Assembly (NCBI GenBank): GCA_902591775.1
Contig: CACJBW010000001.1
Location: forward strand, 51,631-115,630
From: an uncultured Pelagibacteraceae bacterium
GTDB taxonomy: Bacteria; Pseudomonadota; Alphaproteobacteria; Pelagibacterales; Pelagibacteraceae
DNA: 64,000 bases
Direction of reading: 5' to 3'
The stretch's first letter is position 1; each line of letters opens with the position of its first letter. Of this stretch, positions 28,578-38,288 are shown in pieces. Made by a program: the position numbers and the translations under genes. The notes below the pieces were generated by a model. It was not told the origin of the DNA, made no database searches, and worked only from the letters and a program-made list of their open reading frames with translations.

Positions 28578-29485
28578 TATTCAACTACTACAATTTCTAA
28601 TTCTAATTTTACACCAGTCTTATCTTTTACTTTCTTTTTTACAAAATTAATTAGAGACTTCATATCTGCAGACTTCGCATTTCTTTTATTCACAAAAAAA
28701 TTAGCATGTTTCTTTGAGATCGTAGCATCACCATAATTTGTTTCATTAGTAACGCTTTCTCTGATTAGTTCCCAAACTTTTTTATCTGTTTGATTAATGG
28801 GGTTTTTAAATGTACTACCGCTTGTTTTTATTTTAGTTGGTTGAGCCATATTTTTAATTGTATTTAGCTCATTCATATATTTACTTACTTGTTCACTATT
28901 TTTTTTTTTTCCTTTTAAAGTAGCGCTTAAAAATATTAAATCTTTAGGTAATTCTATTGATCTGTAATTAAAATTAATTTTATTTGCAGGTATACTTCTT
29001 ACTAAACCTTTAAAATCAACTAATTGAATAGATATTAGAATGTCTTTAAATTCTTTTTTAAAGCATCCAGAGTTCATTCTTATACCACCCCCTATAGATC
29101 CAGGAATACACGACATAAACTCTAATCCTGAAATATTATTATCCTTTGCAAATTCTGAAACTTTTTTTTGTGAGGTAGCTGTTCCAGCAATTATTGTTTC
29201 GTTATCTAGCAGAGTAATATTCGAAAAACTTTTACCCAATTTAATTACTGTACCTTGGTATGTATCATCATCAAATAATACATTTGACCCATTTCCTAAA
29301 ATAAATATTTTACCTCTTAAATTATAAAGTTTAAGATATTCTATTAAACCCTTAAGTGATTTTGGTTTAAAAAAAATTTTAGTTTTTCCCCCAATATTAA
29401 ACCAATTTAGATTTTTAATACTTTGATTAAAGAGAATTTCCCCATCAATTAATAATGCTGAATTTTTAATATCCTCTATTTCCAT
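28577..29485 (-). CDS. murB: UDP-N-acetylenolpyruvoylglucosamine reductase
   Basis: MurB is an FAD enzyme that makes UDP-MurNAc. It has NWFNIGG (FAD domain entry), ILGNGSNVLFDD, GLEFMSCIPGSIGGGIRMNSGCF and the catalytic Ser in KTSGSTFKNP, with KKHANFFVN near the end. I choose the ATG at 29485, whose A is the last base of the murC TAA (TAATG coupling); an in-frame ATG at 29515 would lie further inside murC. The protein is then 302 residues, typical for a type I MurB of small size. Confidence 0.93.
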   Translation of the reverse strand: MEIEDIKNSALLIDGEILFNQSIKNLNWFNIGGKTKIFFKPKSLKGLIEYLKLYNLRGKIFILGNGSNVLFDDDTYQGTVIKLGKSFSNITLLDNETIIAGTATSQKKVSEFAKDNNISGLEFMSCIPGSIGGGIRMNSGCFKKEFKDILISIQLVDFKGLVRSIPANKINFNYRSIELPKDLIFLSATLKGKKKNSEQVSKYMNELNTIKNMAQPTKIKTSGSTFKNPINQTDKKVWELIRESVTNETNYGDATISKKHANFFVNKRNAKSADMKSLINFVKKKVKDKTGVKLELEIVVVE

Positions 29486-30876
29486 TAAAAAATATTTTCC
29501 AAATTTTTCATCCAATTTGATATAGATCCTGCACCCATTCCTATATAAATTTTTTCACCAAATGCATTGTGTTTTATAAATCTTTGTAATTGTAATTCAT
29601 CATCAACTTGCACTAACTTAACATTAGAATTTTTAATTATTAATTTTGCAAATGAATTATATGTAAAATTAAGTCTTAGTTTTTCATTAGCTTTGAAGAT
29701 AGGACACAACAAAACTGTATCTGCCATTTTAAAACATTTCGAAAATTCTTTTTTTAGATTTATTACTCTTGAGATTCTATGTGGTTGAAAAACGCAAACA
29801 ATTTCCTTGTTTCTATATACATTTCTTACACCACTTAAAACTGACTTTATTTCTGTTGGATGATGAGCATAGTCATCATAAAAACCTATATTGTTATGAT
29901 TGAATAAATGAGAAAATCTTCTTTCTACTCCTTTAAAATTGTGTAATCCAACCTTGATATTTTTTTCAGGTAATCCAATTGTAAATGCTAAAGAAACTGC
30001 AGCAGCTGCATTGAGAATGTTATGGTGTCCAATCATTGGAAGTTTAATTCCCTTAATTATTTTTTTCTTGCTCGGTATATTTACTTTAATATCGAAACTA
30101 GAAAAATTTGATGTTTGCTTTATATTTATTATTTGGAAATTTGACTTCTTATTTTTACCATATGTATAAAAATTTTTATTTGCTGATTTTTTTAGAACTA
30201 TTTTAAGATTTTGATCGTCACAACATATAAAGCCTTTACCTACAGACGGAATTTTTTCAATAAATTTAAGAAAACTTTTTTTAAGGTTATTTATATTTTT
30301 ATAAAAATCTAAGTGCTCAGAGTCTAAATTGGTAGCTATAGAATATGTAAAGGGGATTTTTAAAAAACTTCCATCTGACTCATCAGACTCTGTTACACAC
30401 CAATTACTTTTACCTAATTTTGCAGAATTACCAAATGAATTTAATACACCACCGTTAATTATAGTTGGGTCTAAATTAGCTGCTGTAAAAATACTAGACA
30501 CTAATGATGTTGTCGTTGTTTTTCCATGTGAACCAGTTATCACAACATTCCTCATGAAAGATACTATATGACCCAACATGTCTCCTCTTGTGTAAACTGG
30601 CAAATTTTTTTTTACAGCCTCAACTAATTCTGGATTATTTTTTTTAATAGCTGAGGAAATCACAAGAACAGTCGTTTTTTTTATATTTTCTTTTTTATGA
30701 TTTAGAAATATTTTTATCTTTTTTTCTTTTAATCTTCCAATATTTCGATTATTAGCAATATCACTTCCTTGTACTTTATAGCCTAGCCCATTCATAATAA
30801 GAGCTAAGCCACTCATACCAATGCCTCCAACACCAACAAAGTGAATAAGTTCGTTTTTTCCTAAATCAATTTTCAT
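29485..30876 (-). CDS. murC: UDP-N-acetylmuramate--L-alanine ligase
   Basis: A 463-residue Mur ligase adding L-alanine to UDP-MurNAc. Motifs: HFVGVGGIGMSGLA (UDP-binding), VVITGSHGKTTTTS (ATP P-loop), TESDESDGSF, DYAHHPTEI and a C-terminal domain with CVFQPHRISR. It sits between murG and murB. Its start lies inside the true 3' end of murG once a frameshift in murG is corrected, giving an 11-base overlap. Confidence 0.96.
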   Translation of the reverse strand: MKIDLGKNELIHFVGVGGIGMSGLALIMNGLGYKVQGSDIANNRNIGRLKEKKIKIFLNHKKENIKKTTVLVISSAIKKNNPELVEAVKKNLPVYTRGDMLGHIVSFMRNVVITGSHGKTTTTSLVSSIFTAANLDPTIINGGVLNSFGNSAKLGKSNWCVTESDESDGSFLKIPFTYSIATNLDSEHLDFYKNINNLKKSFLKFIEKIPSVGKGFICCDDQNLKIVLKKSANKNFYTYGKNKKSNFQIINIKQTSNFSSFDIKVNIPSKKKIIKGIKLPMIGHHNILNAAAAVSLAFTIGLPEKNIKVGLHNFKGVERRFSHLFNHNNIGFYDDYAHHPTEIKSVLSGVRNVYRNKEIVCVFQPHRISRVINLKKEFSKCFKMADTVLLCPIFKANEKLRLNFTYNSFAKLIIKNSNVKLVQVDDELQLQRFIKHNAFGEKIYIGMGAGSISNWMKNLENIF

Positions 30877-31943
30877 TTAAAAGCTCGATTAGTTTAAATT
30901 TATTTTTTTCCCAGGTATTTTCCTTAGTAAGTTGAATCAAATTATTTTTTTTTCACAGAATATTCATTTTGATCCTTAAAAATTTTAAGTATAAAATCTG
31001 TAAAATTATTTTCTTCTAAATCTTTTTGCATAATTAACCAGCAAGATTTATTTTTTTCATAAAATTCTGCATTGTAATATTGATGATTATCTTTAGCATA
31101 CGGATATGGAATTGCTACAAATGGTATGTTTAAATAACCTAGTTCTGAAATTACAGATGCACCAGATCGTGTTATAGCTAAATCATAATTTAAAGCTTTT
31201 AGCAGCACTTTGTCATCGAAGTGAAATAATTCGTGTTCTATGTGGTTTTTTTGATAAAGTTCTTTAATATTTTCTCTCTTATTTACATTTATTACTTGTT
31301 GTAGAACTTGAATTTTTTCTATTTTTGAGAGTTTTATTATAATTTTAGTGATAAATTCGTCAAAGAATTTTGCCCCCTGACTTCCTCCGATAATTAGTAT
31401 TTTTTTTTTTTCTGCAATCTTTGTATTTTTATTTTTTTTATATTTATATATTTCTTTTCTAAGTAATGGTTTAACTAAATAAATCTTATTTGATAGCTTT
31501 TTAGAAATACCTTTTAAATTTTTTTCGTAACAAATAATTTTCTTAGCAAAATTAAGAATTAATTTGTTTGCTCTACCTAGAACTGAATTTGGTTCAAAAA
31601 TATAAATTTTTATATTCAATAAATTTGAAGCTAGACATAAAGGTAGAGACATATATCCACCAGTACTAATTAGGATATTAAAATTATTAAATTTTAAGTA
31701 TTTATAAGATTTTATTATTGAATAGCAAAATTTTATTAAATTATATGGTAGTAATAATAAATTTGAAAATAAATTTGGTACATCAATTAATGAGTAATTA
31801 TAATTCTCATTATTAATGAATTTTGACCCTCTCAAGTCAGTTGAAATTTTTACTTCAAAGTCATCCTTTAAAGCATCATATATACTCAATGATGGAATTA
31901 CATGTCCACCAGATCCACCTGTTGCAATAAGTATTTTTTTCAT
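30866..31943 (-). CDS. murG: UDP-GlcNAc:lipid I transferase MurG, C-terminal frameshift
   Basis: MurG makes lipid II on the inner face of the membrane. It has GGSGGHVIPSLSI (N-terminal glycine loop), GGYMSLPLCLA, EPNSVLGRANK, IIGGSQGAKFFD and AITRSGASVISELG with PYPYAKDNHQYYNA. As read, translation stops at 30942 after YSVKKK. The A9 run at 30945-30953 with eight A would instead continue NNLIQLTKENTWEKN to a stop at 30866, giving 358 residues, the usual MurG length. The missing tail has the normal helix-like composition, so the short end is likely an artefact or slippage site. Confidence 0.9.
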
Positions 31944-31946
31944 CAG

Positions 31947-33056
31947 TTAATTTAATTTTCTTTTGGTTAAATTTAAAATTAATCCTGATAAAATTGCTGT
32001 ACTAACTATAGACGATCCACCATAACTTAAAAAGGGTAATGTCATTCCCGTTGTTGGAAGAATTCTTATATTTACACCTACGTGAATAAAAGTTTGTAAC
32101 AAAATTAAAGAAACACATCCGGTTAAAATAAGTTTTGATAAATCTTCGTTTAGAAAATTAATTTTTTGAATCACCCTATACGAAAAAATTAGATATAAAA
32201 ATAAAATTCCAATGACTATAATAGCGCCAAACTCTTCTGAGATAACTGAAACTATATAATCTGTATGAGCTTCAGGGACTCTCGAATTCAAAGTACCTTC
32301 TCCAATACCTTTTCCAAAAAAACCACCATTGATAATTGCATCACTAGCTTTTTCAGCTTGATAATTATTACTCGAACTCGAGTCTAAAAAGGCAAAAAGT
32401 CTGATTTTTATATATTCAAATTTTGGAACAAATAACACCAAATAACTTACAGAAGAACCAATTATAAAAAAGAATATAAAAAATACAAAAATATTTATTC
32501 CAGAGATAAAAATTAAAGCTAACCAAACCATTGATATTAATAGGGTTTGTCCAATATCAGGTTGATAAACAAGCAACATTAATATTGGAACTGTGAATAA
32601 AGTACTTAATAGGTATTTAAAATATAATCGTCTGTTTTGAATAGTTAACATAAATGATAAAGCTACTATAAAAAAGGGTTTGACAATTTCAACAGGCTGA
32701 AATCTTGGCAAAAAAACCAAATCTAGCCATCTTTTTGATCCCTTTACCTCAATTCCCAGGAAAGGAACTAACAACAAACTTAAAAATGAGACTAAAAATA
32801 AGATCAATGAAAATCTTGTTAAAATTTTTTGATTCAAAAATGAGAATGTAATCAATATTAATATTGCTAAAATTATGTAAGCAAAATGTTTAAAAAAAAA
32901 ATAATATGATTTAGTGTTTAATTTATCTGAAGCTATCAGAGAAGTAGAGACTAATGAAAAAAAAAGACCTAATAAAAATAAAGTTAGAATTAATAATAAT
33001 ATAAATTTATCTATATTTTTCCACCAGTCATAAAAAGTATCTGAATATTTGTTCAT
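31947..33056 (-). CDS. ftsW: Lipid II polymerase / division protein FtsW
   Basis: A 369-residue SEDS-family membrane protein with about ten helices. It polymerises glycan strands with FtsI at the septum. Motifs: KGSKRWLDL, FQPVEIVKPFFI, YQPDIGQTLL (with the catalytic-type Asp), GGFFGKGIGEG, PEAHTDYIVSVISEEFG and GMTLPFLSYGGSS. It starts by overlapping the murD stop by four bases and lies three bases before murG. Confidence 0.95.
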   Translation of the reverse strand: MNKYSDTFYDWWKNIDKFILLLILTLFLLGLFFSLVSTSLIASDKLNTKSYYFFFKHFAYIILAILILITFSFLNQKILTRFSLILFLVSFLSLLLVPFLGIEVKGSKRWLDLVFLPRFQPVEIVKPFFIVALSFMLTIQNRRLYFKYLLSTLFTVPILMLLVYQPDIGQTLLISMVWLALIFISGINIFVFFIFFFIIGSSVSYLVLFVPKFEYIKIRLFAFLDSSSSNNYQAEKASDAIINGGFFGKGIGEGTLNSRVPEAHTDYIVSVISEEFGAIIVIGILFLYLIFSYRVIQKINFLNEDLSKLILTGCVSLILLQTFIHVGVNIRILPTTGMTLPFLSYGGSSIVSTAILSGLILNLTKRKLN

Positions 33057-34357
33057 ATTTTGATTTTCTTAAATTTATTTTTTATAATTTTGTTAAAAAA
33101 TTTTCCCCTTTCCTCAAAGTTATTGAATTGATCAAATGATGCAGCACTAGGACTAAAAATAATTACTTTTTTTGAGTTATCATTTTTAATATTTTTATTT
33201 AAATTTTTCATAATCTTTGAAAGTGTTGATGAAGACTGATAAGGAATTTGATTTGGCAGTGAATTAATCAAAAAATTTCTATCTTTTCCATAAATATAAG
33301 CTTTAATATTTGGAAAAAATTTTTTGTTTAATTTTAGTTTGTCTCCTTTTTTAGCAAGTCCTCCTAATATCCAATAGATATTTTTATAACTTTCAAGTAA
33401 TGGTATGGTTGATGAAAAACTAGTGGATTTTGAATCATTAATAATTAATAATTTTTTTGATTTATAAATTATTTGTTGCCTAAAATCTAAACCTCTAAAT
33501 TTATTTATAGTATTCAAAACTATATTTAAATTGAGTTTAAGAACCTTAGCAATACTAAAAACAAAGCTAAGATTTATTCTGTTTGCAGAATTATTAAAGT
33601 AAATATTATTTATTTGTTCAAAGTATTTTTTATATTTCAGATAATTTATTTTTATAACTTTTGATTTTACTTGATTGTCTTTGATTAATTTATTTAAAAA
33701 ATTATTTTTATTCTCTATGAAAGCATAGTCACTTTTAGTTTGAGATTTAACAATTTTAAATTTTGCTTCTGCATAATTTTTAAAAGTTCCATGCCTTTCA
33801 AGGTGATCTGGATTTAAATTAAGTATAATTGAATACTTAGATCTAAAATATTTGCTGTAATCAAGTTGATAAGAAGATGCCTCAATAACAAAAATTGTAT
33901 TATTTTTAATTTTTTTTTCCATTAAAATTGGAAATCCAATATTACCGGTCAATCTTACATCTTTTTTGTTATTTTTAAGTACTTCATAAAGTAGTTTTGA
34001 AGTAGTCGATTTGCCATTTGTTCCAGTGATTGTAATTTTATTTATATTTGGGTAACTAATTTCAAATATATCTAGTTCTGAAATAATTTTAGACTTATTA
34101 TTTCTTAAATAACTTGAAATTCTACATTTATTAATATTTATGCCAGGACTTAAAACAATAAAATCAAATGTTGTAGATGATAATATACGAACATTTATGA
34201 AATATTTTTTAAAATTAAGGGGAATATTTTTTTTTTTATCATCAAATATTGCACAGATATTATTTTTTTTTAAAAATTTAAAACAAGCAATGCCAGACTT
34301 TCCAAATCCATAAATTAAAATTTTTTTATTTTTAAAATAAATTTGTCTTTCATTCAT
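33053..34357 (-). CDS. murD: UDP-MurNAc-L-Ala--D-Glu ligase
   Basis: A 434-residue Mur ligase adding D-glutamate. Seen are ILIYGFGKSGIACF (UDP-binding), LSPGIN, TITGTNGKSTTSKLL (ATP loop), EASSYQLDY, LNLNPDHLERHG (metal His) and NDSKSTSFSSTIPLL. The C-terminal end FSPSAASFDQFNNFEERGK is the family signature. It shares its start base with the mraY stop. Confidence 0.95.
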   Translation of the reverse strand: MNERQIYFKNKKILIYGFGKSGIACFKFLKKNNICAIFDDKKKNIPLNFKKYFINVRILSSTTFDFIVLSPGININKCRISSYLRNNKSKIISELDIFEISYPNINKITITGTNGKSTTSKLLYEVLKNNKKDVRLTGNIGFPILMEKKIKNNTIFVIEASSYQLDYSKYFRSKYSIILNLNPDHLERHGTFKNYAEAKFKIVKSQTKSDYAFIENKNNFLNKLIKDNQVKSKVIKINYLKYKKYFEQINNIYFNNSANRINLSFVFSIAKVLKLNLNIVLNTINKFRGLDFRQQIIYKSKKLLIINDSKSTSFSSTIPLLESYKNIYWILGGLAKKGDKLKLNKKFFPNIKAYIYGKDRNFLINSLPNQIPYQSSSTLSKIMKNLNKNIKNDNSKKVIIFSPSAASFDQFNNFEERGKFFNKIIKNKFKKIKI

Positions 34358-35442
34358 TATCTAAGTTTTAATGTTGCTAAACCTATCATTGCTAAGATAA
34401 TTGATATAATCCAAAATCTAATAACGACTGTAGATTCAGGCCAGCCTTTTTTTTCAAAATGATGATGTATTGGTGCCATTTTAAATATTCTCTTACCAGT
34501 AAGTTTAAATGATATCACTTGTGCAATTACGGAAACTGCTTCTAGTACAAATAGTCCACCTGTAATTGCAAGAACAATTTCGTGTTTAGTAATTATTCCA
34601 ACTGCTCCTAATGATCCACCTAATGCTAAAGACCCAGTATCGCCCATAAATATCTTTGCTGGTGGCGCATTAAACCATAAGAAACCTAAACAAGAACCTA
34701 TTATTGCTCCACAAAAAATGGATGCTTCTCCTACTCCTTCGATATATGTAATTTGTAAATAACCTGAAAAAACAATATTTCCTGTTACATAACTAATAAA
34801 AGCAAAACATGCTGCAACCAATATTACGGGCACTGTTGCCAAACCATCCAATCCATCAGTCAAATTAACAGCATTTGAGGAACCTACAATAACAAATAAA
34901 TAAAACGGAATGAAAAACCATCCTAAATTAATTATTAGATTTTTAAAAAATGGAAAATACAAATTCTCAATCTCATTAGACCCACTGTAAAAATAAAAAA
35001 TAAAAATTCCACCTAATGCTAAAATAATTTGAATTATAATCTTTAGTCTTGAAGTTATACCATTTGAATTATTTCTTTTTATTTTTTGATAATCATCATA
35101 AGCTCCTAATAATCCAAAAGATCCAGCTATATAAAGTAAGAACCAATTATAAGGGTTTGAAAAATCACCCCACAAAAGAACACCTGAAAAAATACCTAGT
35201 AAAATCATAAGACCACCCATTGTGGGAGTTCCTATTTTTTTGATTATGTGATCACTCGGTCCATCTTCTCTAATTGGGTCGTGAATTTGATGCGAAGAAA
35301 AATAATTGATAAGCGGACCTCCAACTAAAAAAACTACTACCATCGATGTAAACATTGACAGACCAGTTCTTACAGTCAAATATTTAAAAACATTAAGAAA
35401 ACTAAAAATTTCAACTAAGTTAGAAAATAGACTAAAAAGCAT
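34357..35442 (-). CDS. mraY: Phospho-MurNAc-pentapeptide transferase
   Basis: A 361-residue polytopic membrane enzyme that loads UDP-MurNAc-pentapeptide onto undecaprenyl phosphate to give lipid I. Motifs: GTPTMGGLMILLG, the Asp pair in GAYDDYQK, NAVNLTDGLDGLATVP, FMGDTGSLALGG and APIHHHFEKKGWPE. Length is normal. It is placed directly after the murE-murF gene with no gap. Confidence 0.97.
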   Translation of the reverse strand: MLFSLFSNLVEIFSFLNVFKYLTVRTGLSMFTSMVVVFLVGGPLINYFSSHQIHDPIREDGPSDHIIKKIGTPTMGGLMILLGIFSGVLLWGDFSNPYNWFLLYIAGSFGLLGAYDDYQKIKRNNSNGITSRLKIIIQIILALGGIFIFYFYSGSNEIENLYFPFFKNLIINLGWFFIPFYLFVIVGSSNAVNLTDGLDGLATVPVILVAACFAFISYVTGNIVFSGYLQITYIEGVGEASIFCGAIIGSCLGFLWFNAPPAKIFMGDTGSLALGGSLGAVGIITKHEIVLAITGGLFVLEAVSVIAQVISFKLTGKRIFKMAPIHHHFEKKGWPESTVVIRFWIISIILAMIGLATLKLR

Positions 35443-38277
35443 TTATTTGCCTACTTTTAAGCTTTGACTTATTTTATTTAGTCCTGTGGAGTTAGAACCT
35501 TTAATCATAAGATAATCACCATTCTTAATATCATTTATCATAAAATTTAAGATATCTTTTTTTGAATTTAATATTTTTCCCCTTTTTTGTGGTTTAATTT
35601 TGTTAAATGTTTCAATGATATCTTTGCCGTATACATAAACTTTATCAATATTAGTACTATTAACATATCGAGCAGCTTCTATGTGAAGTTTTTTAGAATA
35701 TTTACCAAGTTCTAACATATCACCTAAAAGAATAAGTTTACTTTTAGATTTAGAATTTATGCTATTTAATTTATTTATTGCAAATTGAAGAGATAAAGGG
35801 TTTGAGTTATAACTTTCATCAATTAAATTAATTTTTTTTTCTTTTAAATTAATTATATTTAGATCTCCTCTGCCTTCTGGAAATTTATAATCATTAAAGA
35901 AATATTTATCTAATTTTTCTAGATCAAAATATATAGATAATGCTGCTAAAGTTGATAAAATATTATATACATAACTTTCTAAATTTTTTTTAATAATAAA
36001 TATTAATTCTTTTTCATGATATTTTATATTAATAATTGAACGAGATTCCCCTTTTTTAATTTTTATTAAACTCACATCTGATTTTTTTTGAATACCAAAC
36101 GAAATTATATTTAATTTATTTTTTATAGATTTAGATTTAAAAAATTTGAAAAACTTATCATCTGCGTTCAATATAATCGTACCATTTTCAGTAATGTTAT
36201 TAATTAGTTCTGATTTAGCATTAGCTACACCTTTAAGATTGTTAAAATTTTTAATATGTGCATACGAGATATTAGTAATAATACCAACATCAGGCATTAT
36301 CTTTCTAGTTAAAAAATCAATTTCTCCTTTCTTATCCATCCCAACTTCAAAAATACCTATTTTATCATTTTGATTTAAATTAAATAAAGAAATCGGAACT
36401 CCATATTTATTGTTGAATGATTTTTTTGAATAGGATGTTTGACATATTTTATTCATCATTTGCCCCAACATCTCTTTTAAAGAAGTTTTTCCTGATGATC
36501 CTGTAATTGCTATAGAAGAAACATTAGATGAAACTCTAATCAGTTTTGCAATTTCTGAAAATGTCTTTAAGGAGTTGTTTACATATATATCATTTTTAAA
36601 TTTATTTTTTTTTTTATTTTGGTTAATTGAAATAGACGCTCCATTATTAAAAGCTTGTCTAACAAATTTATTTCCATCAAAGTTTTTTCCTTTGATACCA
36701 AAAAAAATATTATTTTTTTTTGTTAATCTTGAATCAATTGATGCATTGTTAATATTTATATTTTTATCAATTTTTTTTTTTATTATCTCTGAAATAATAT
36801 TTGATTTCCAATTTCTATTTAAAGATTTATTCTTAACTTTAATAAATTTTTCAATACATCTTTTATCCGAAAAGAACTTTTTAGAGATATATTCTTGATA
36901 AACTTCGTGTCCTTTTCCAGCAATAATAACAACCTCGTTTGACTTAATATTTAAAATGGCAGATTTTATTGCACTTTCTCTTGATGGGATTTCTAATACT
37001 TTATTCTTTGAAATATTAGACTTTACATCTTTTCTTATTTTCTTTGGATCCTCACTTCTTGGATTATCGTCTGTTAGATATATTTTATTACAATATCTGT
37101 CAGCAATTCTCCCCATCATTTTTCTTTTGGGCTTATCTCTCTCTCCTCCACATCCAAACACTAAATTAATATTTCTTAATTTAAACTGTTCCCTTACATT
37201 TTTAATGCATGTTTTCAAAGCATCTGGTGTATGGGCATAGTCAAGAATTACAATTCCATTATTGTTAAGTCTTCCTATTTTTTCCAATCTTCCATTTACT
37301 GGCTTTATTTTTTTTGTAATTTTTAAAATTTTTTTCAATGAAATTTTGCTTTTCATCGCAGCCATAATTGCCATTAGTAAATTTTTTATCTGTACACTTC
37401 CAATTAATCTTGTTGAAAAATAATATTGTTTATTTTCAAATCTAAATAATATTTTCTGCTCACTTTTTAAAAATTGATGCTCTAATATTGTTAAACTTGA
37501 TTTGTTATATCCTATTGTAAATTTTTTTAATTTTTTTAATTCAGAAATCCTATTTAATTTTGGTGTAGTTTTTAAATTATTTTCAAAAATAGCATAAGAC
37601 TTTGTTTTTAATAATTTTTTAAATAATATTAATTTTGAATTAAAATAATTTTTATAAGACTTATGATAATCTAAATGATCTCTTGATAAATTTGTAAAGA
37701 TACCAACATCAAATTTTAATCCATCAAGTCTATTTTGATTTAACCCATGACTGGATGCTTCCAAAATAACATTTTCAATTTTTTTTTCTTTTAATTTTTG
37801 TAAGATTTTATTTACTTGTATTGTATCAAATGTAGTATTTGAAAATTTATTTTTAATATTTATACCATCAATCCCAAGTGTTCCAATCGAAGCTACTTTA
37901 ATTTTATTTAGTTTTAAAATTTGAAAATAAAAGTTTGCTACAGATGATTTTCCATTGGTTCCTGTAACCGCGATCAGATTTTTTGGTTTTTTATTAAATA
38001 TTTTTGAGCTGATTTGAGATAGTAATTTTCTAGGATTTTTTGCACTTAAAAATAAAATATTATTTTTAATACCAGTTTTTTTTATTTTATCAGAAATTAT
38101 TATTTTTGATCCATTTTGAATGGCATCTTTTATAAATAAATTTCCATCCGTACTGCTTCCTTTAAATGCAAAAAAAATATATCCTTTTTTGACTTCATTG
38201 GAATTAAAAGCAATCCCTGTAAAATTTATTTTATGATATTTTTTATCAAGATTTGTAAAATAATCTTTGAGTAACAT
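35443..38277 (-). CDS. murE/murF: Fused MurE-MurF Mur ligase
   Basis: A 944-residue protein with two complete Mur ligases. Residues 1-475 are MurE, adding the third amino acid: ATP loop TGTNGKSS (105-112), EASSHGLNQNRLDG, and the diaminopimelate motif DDNPRSED (403-410). Residues 490-944 are MurF, adding D-Ala-D-Ala: NNASIDSR, TGSSGKTS (592-599), NISYAHIKNF and DESYNSNPLS. Between them is a linker of about ten residues (KVKNKSLNRNW), with no stop and no usable MurF start near 36840. A fusion would let the growing peptide pass between sites. A lost stop by homopolymer error is possible, but no obvious site is seen. Confidence 0.88.
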   Translation of the reverse strand: MLLKDYFTNLDKKYHKINFTGIAFNSNEVKKGYIFFAFKGSSTDGNLFIKDAIQNGSKIIISDKIKKTGIKNNILFLSAKNPRKLLSQISSKIFNKKPKNLIAVTGTNGKSSVANFYFQILKLNKIKVASIGTLGIDGINIKNKFSNTTFDTIQVNKILQKLKEKKIENVILEASSHGLNQNRLDGLKFDVGIFTNLSRDHLDYHKSYKNYFNSKLILFKKLLKTKSYAIFENNLKTTPKLNRISELKKLKKFTIGYNKSSLTILEHQFLKSEQKILFRFENKQYYFSTRLIGSVQIKNLLMAIMAAMKSKISLKKILKITKKIKPVNGRLEKIGRLNNNGIVILDYAHTPDALKTCIKNVREQFKLRNINLVFGCGGERDKPKRKMMGRIADRYCNKIYLTDDNPRSEDPKKIRKDVKSNISKNKVLEIPSRESAIKSAILNIKSNEVVIIAGKGHEVYQEYISKKFFSDKRCIEKFIKVKNKSLNRNWKSNIISEIIKKKIDKNININNASIDSRLTKKNNIFFGIKGKNFDGNKFVRQAFNNGASISINQNKKKNKFKNDIYVNNSLKTFSEIAKLIRVSSNVSSIAITGSSGKTSLKEMLGQMMNKICQTSYSKKSFNNKYGVPISLFNLNQNDKIGIFEVGMDKKGEIDFLTRKIMPDVGIITNISYAHIKNFNNLKGVANAKSELINNITENGTIILNADDKFFKFFKSKSIKNKLNIISFGIQKKSDVSLIKIKKGESRSIINIKYHEKELIFIIKKNLESYVYNILSTLAALSIYFDLEKLDKYFFNDYKFPEGRGDLNIINLKEKKINLIDESYNSNPLSLQFAINKLNSINSKSKSKLILLGDMLELGKYSKKLHIEAARYVNSTNIDKVYVYGKDIIETFNKIKPQKRGKILNSKKDILNFMINDIKNGDYLMIKGSNSTGLNKISQSLKVGK

Positions 38278-38288
38278 TATTTACGCTC

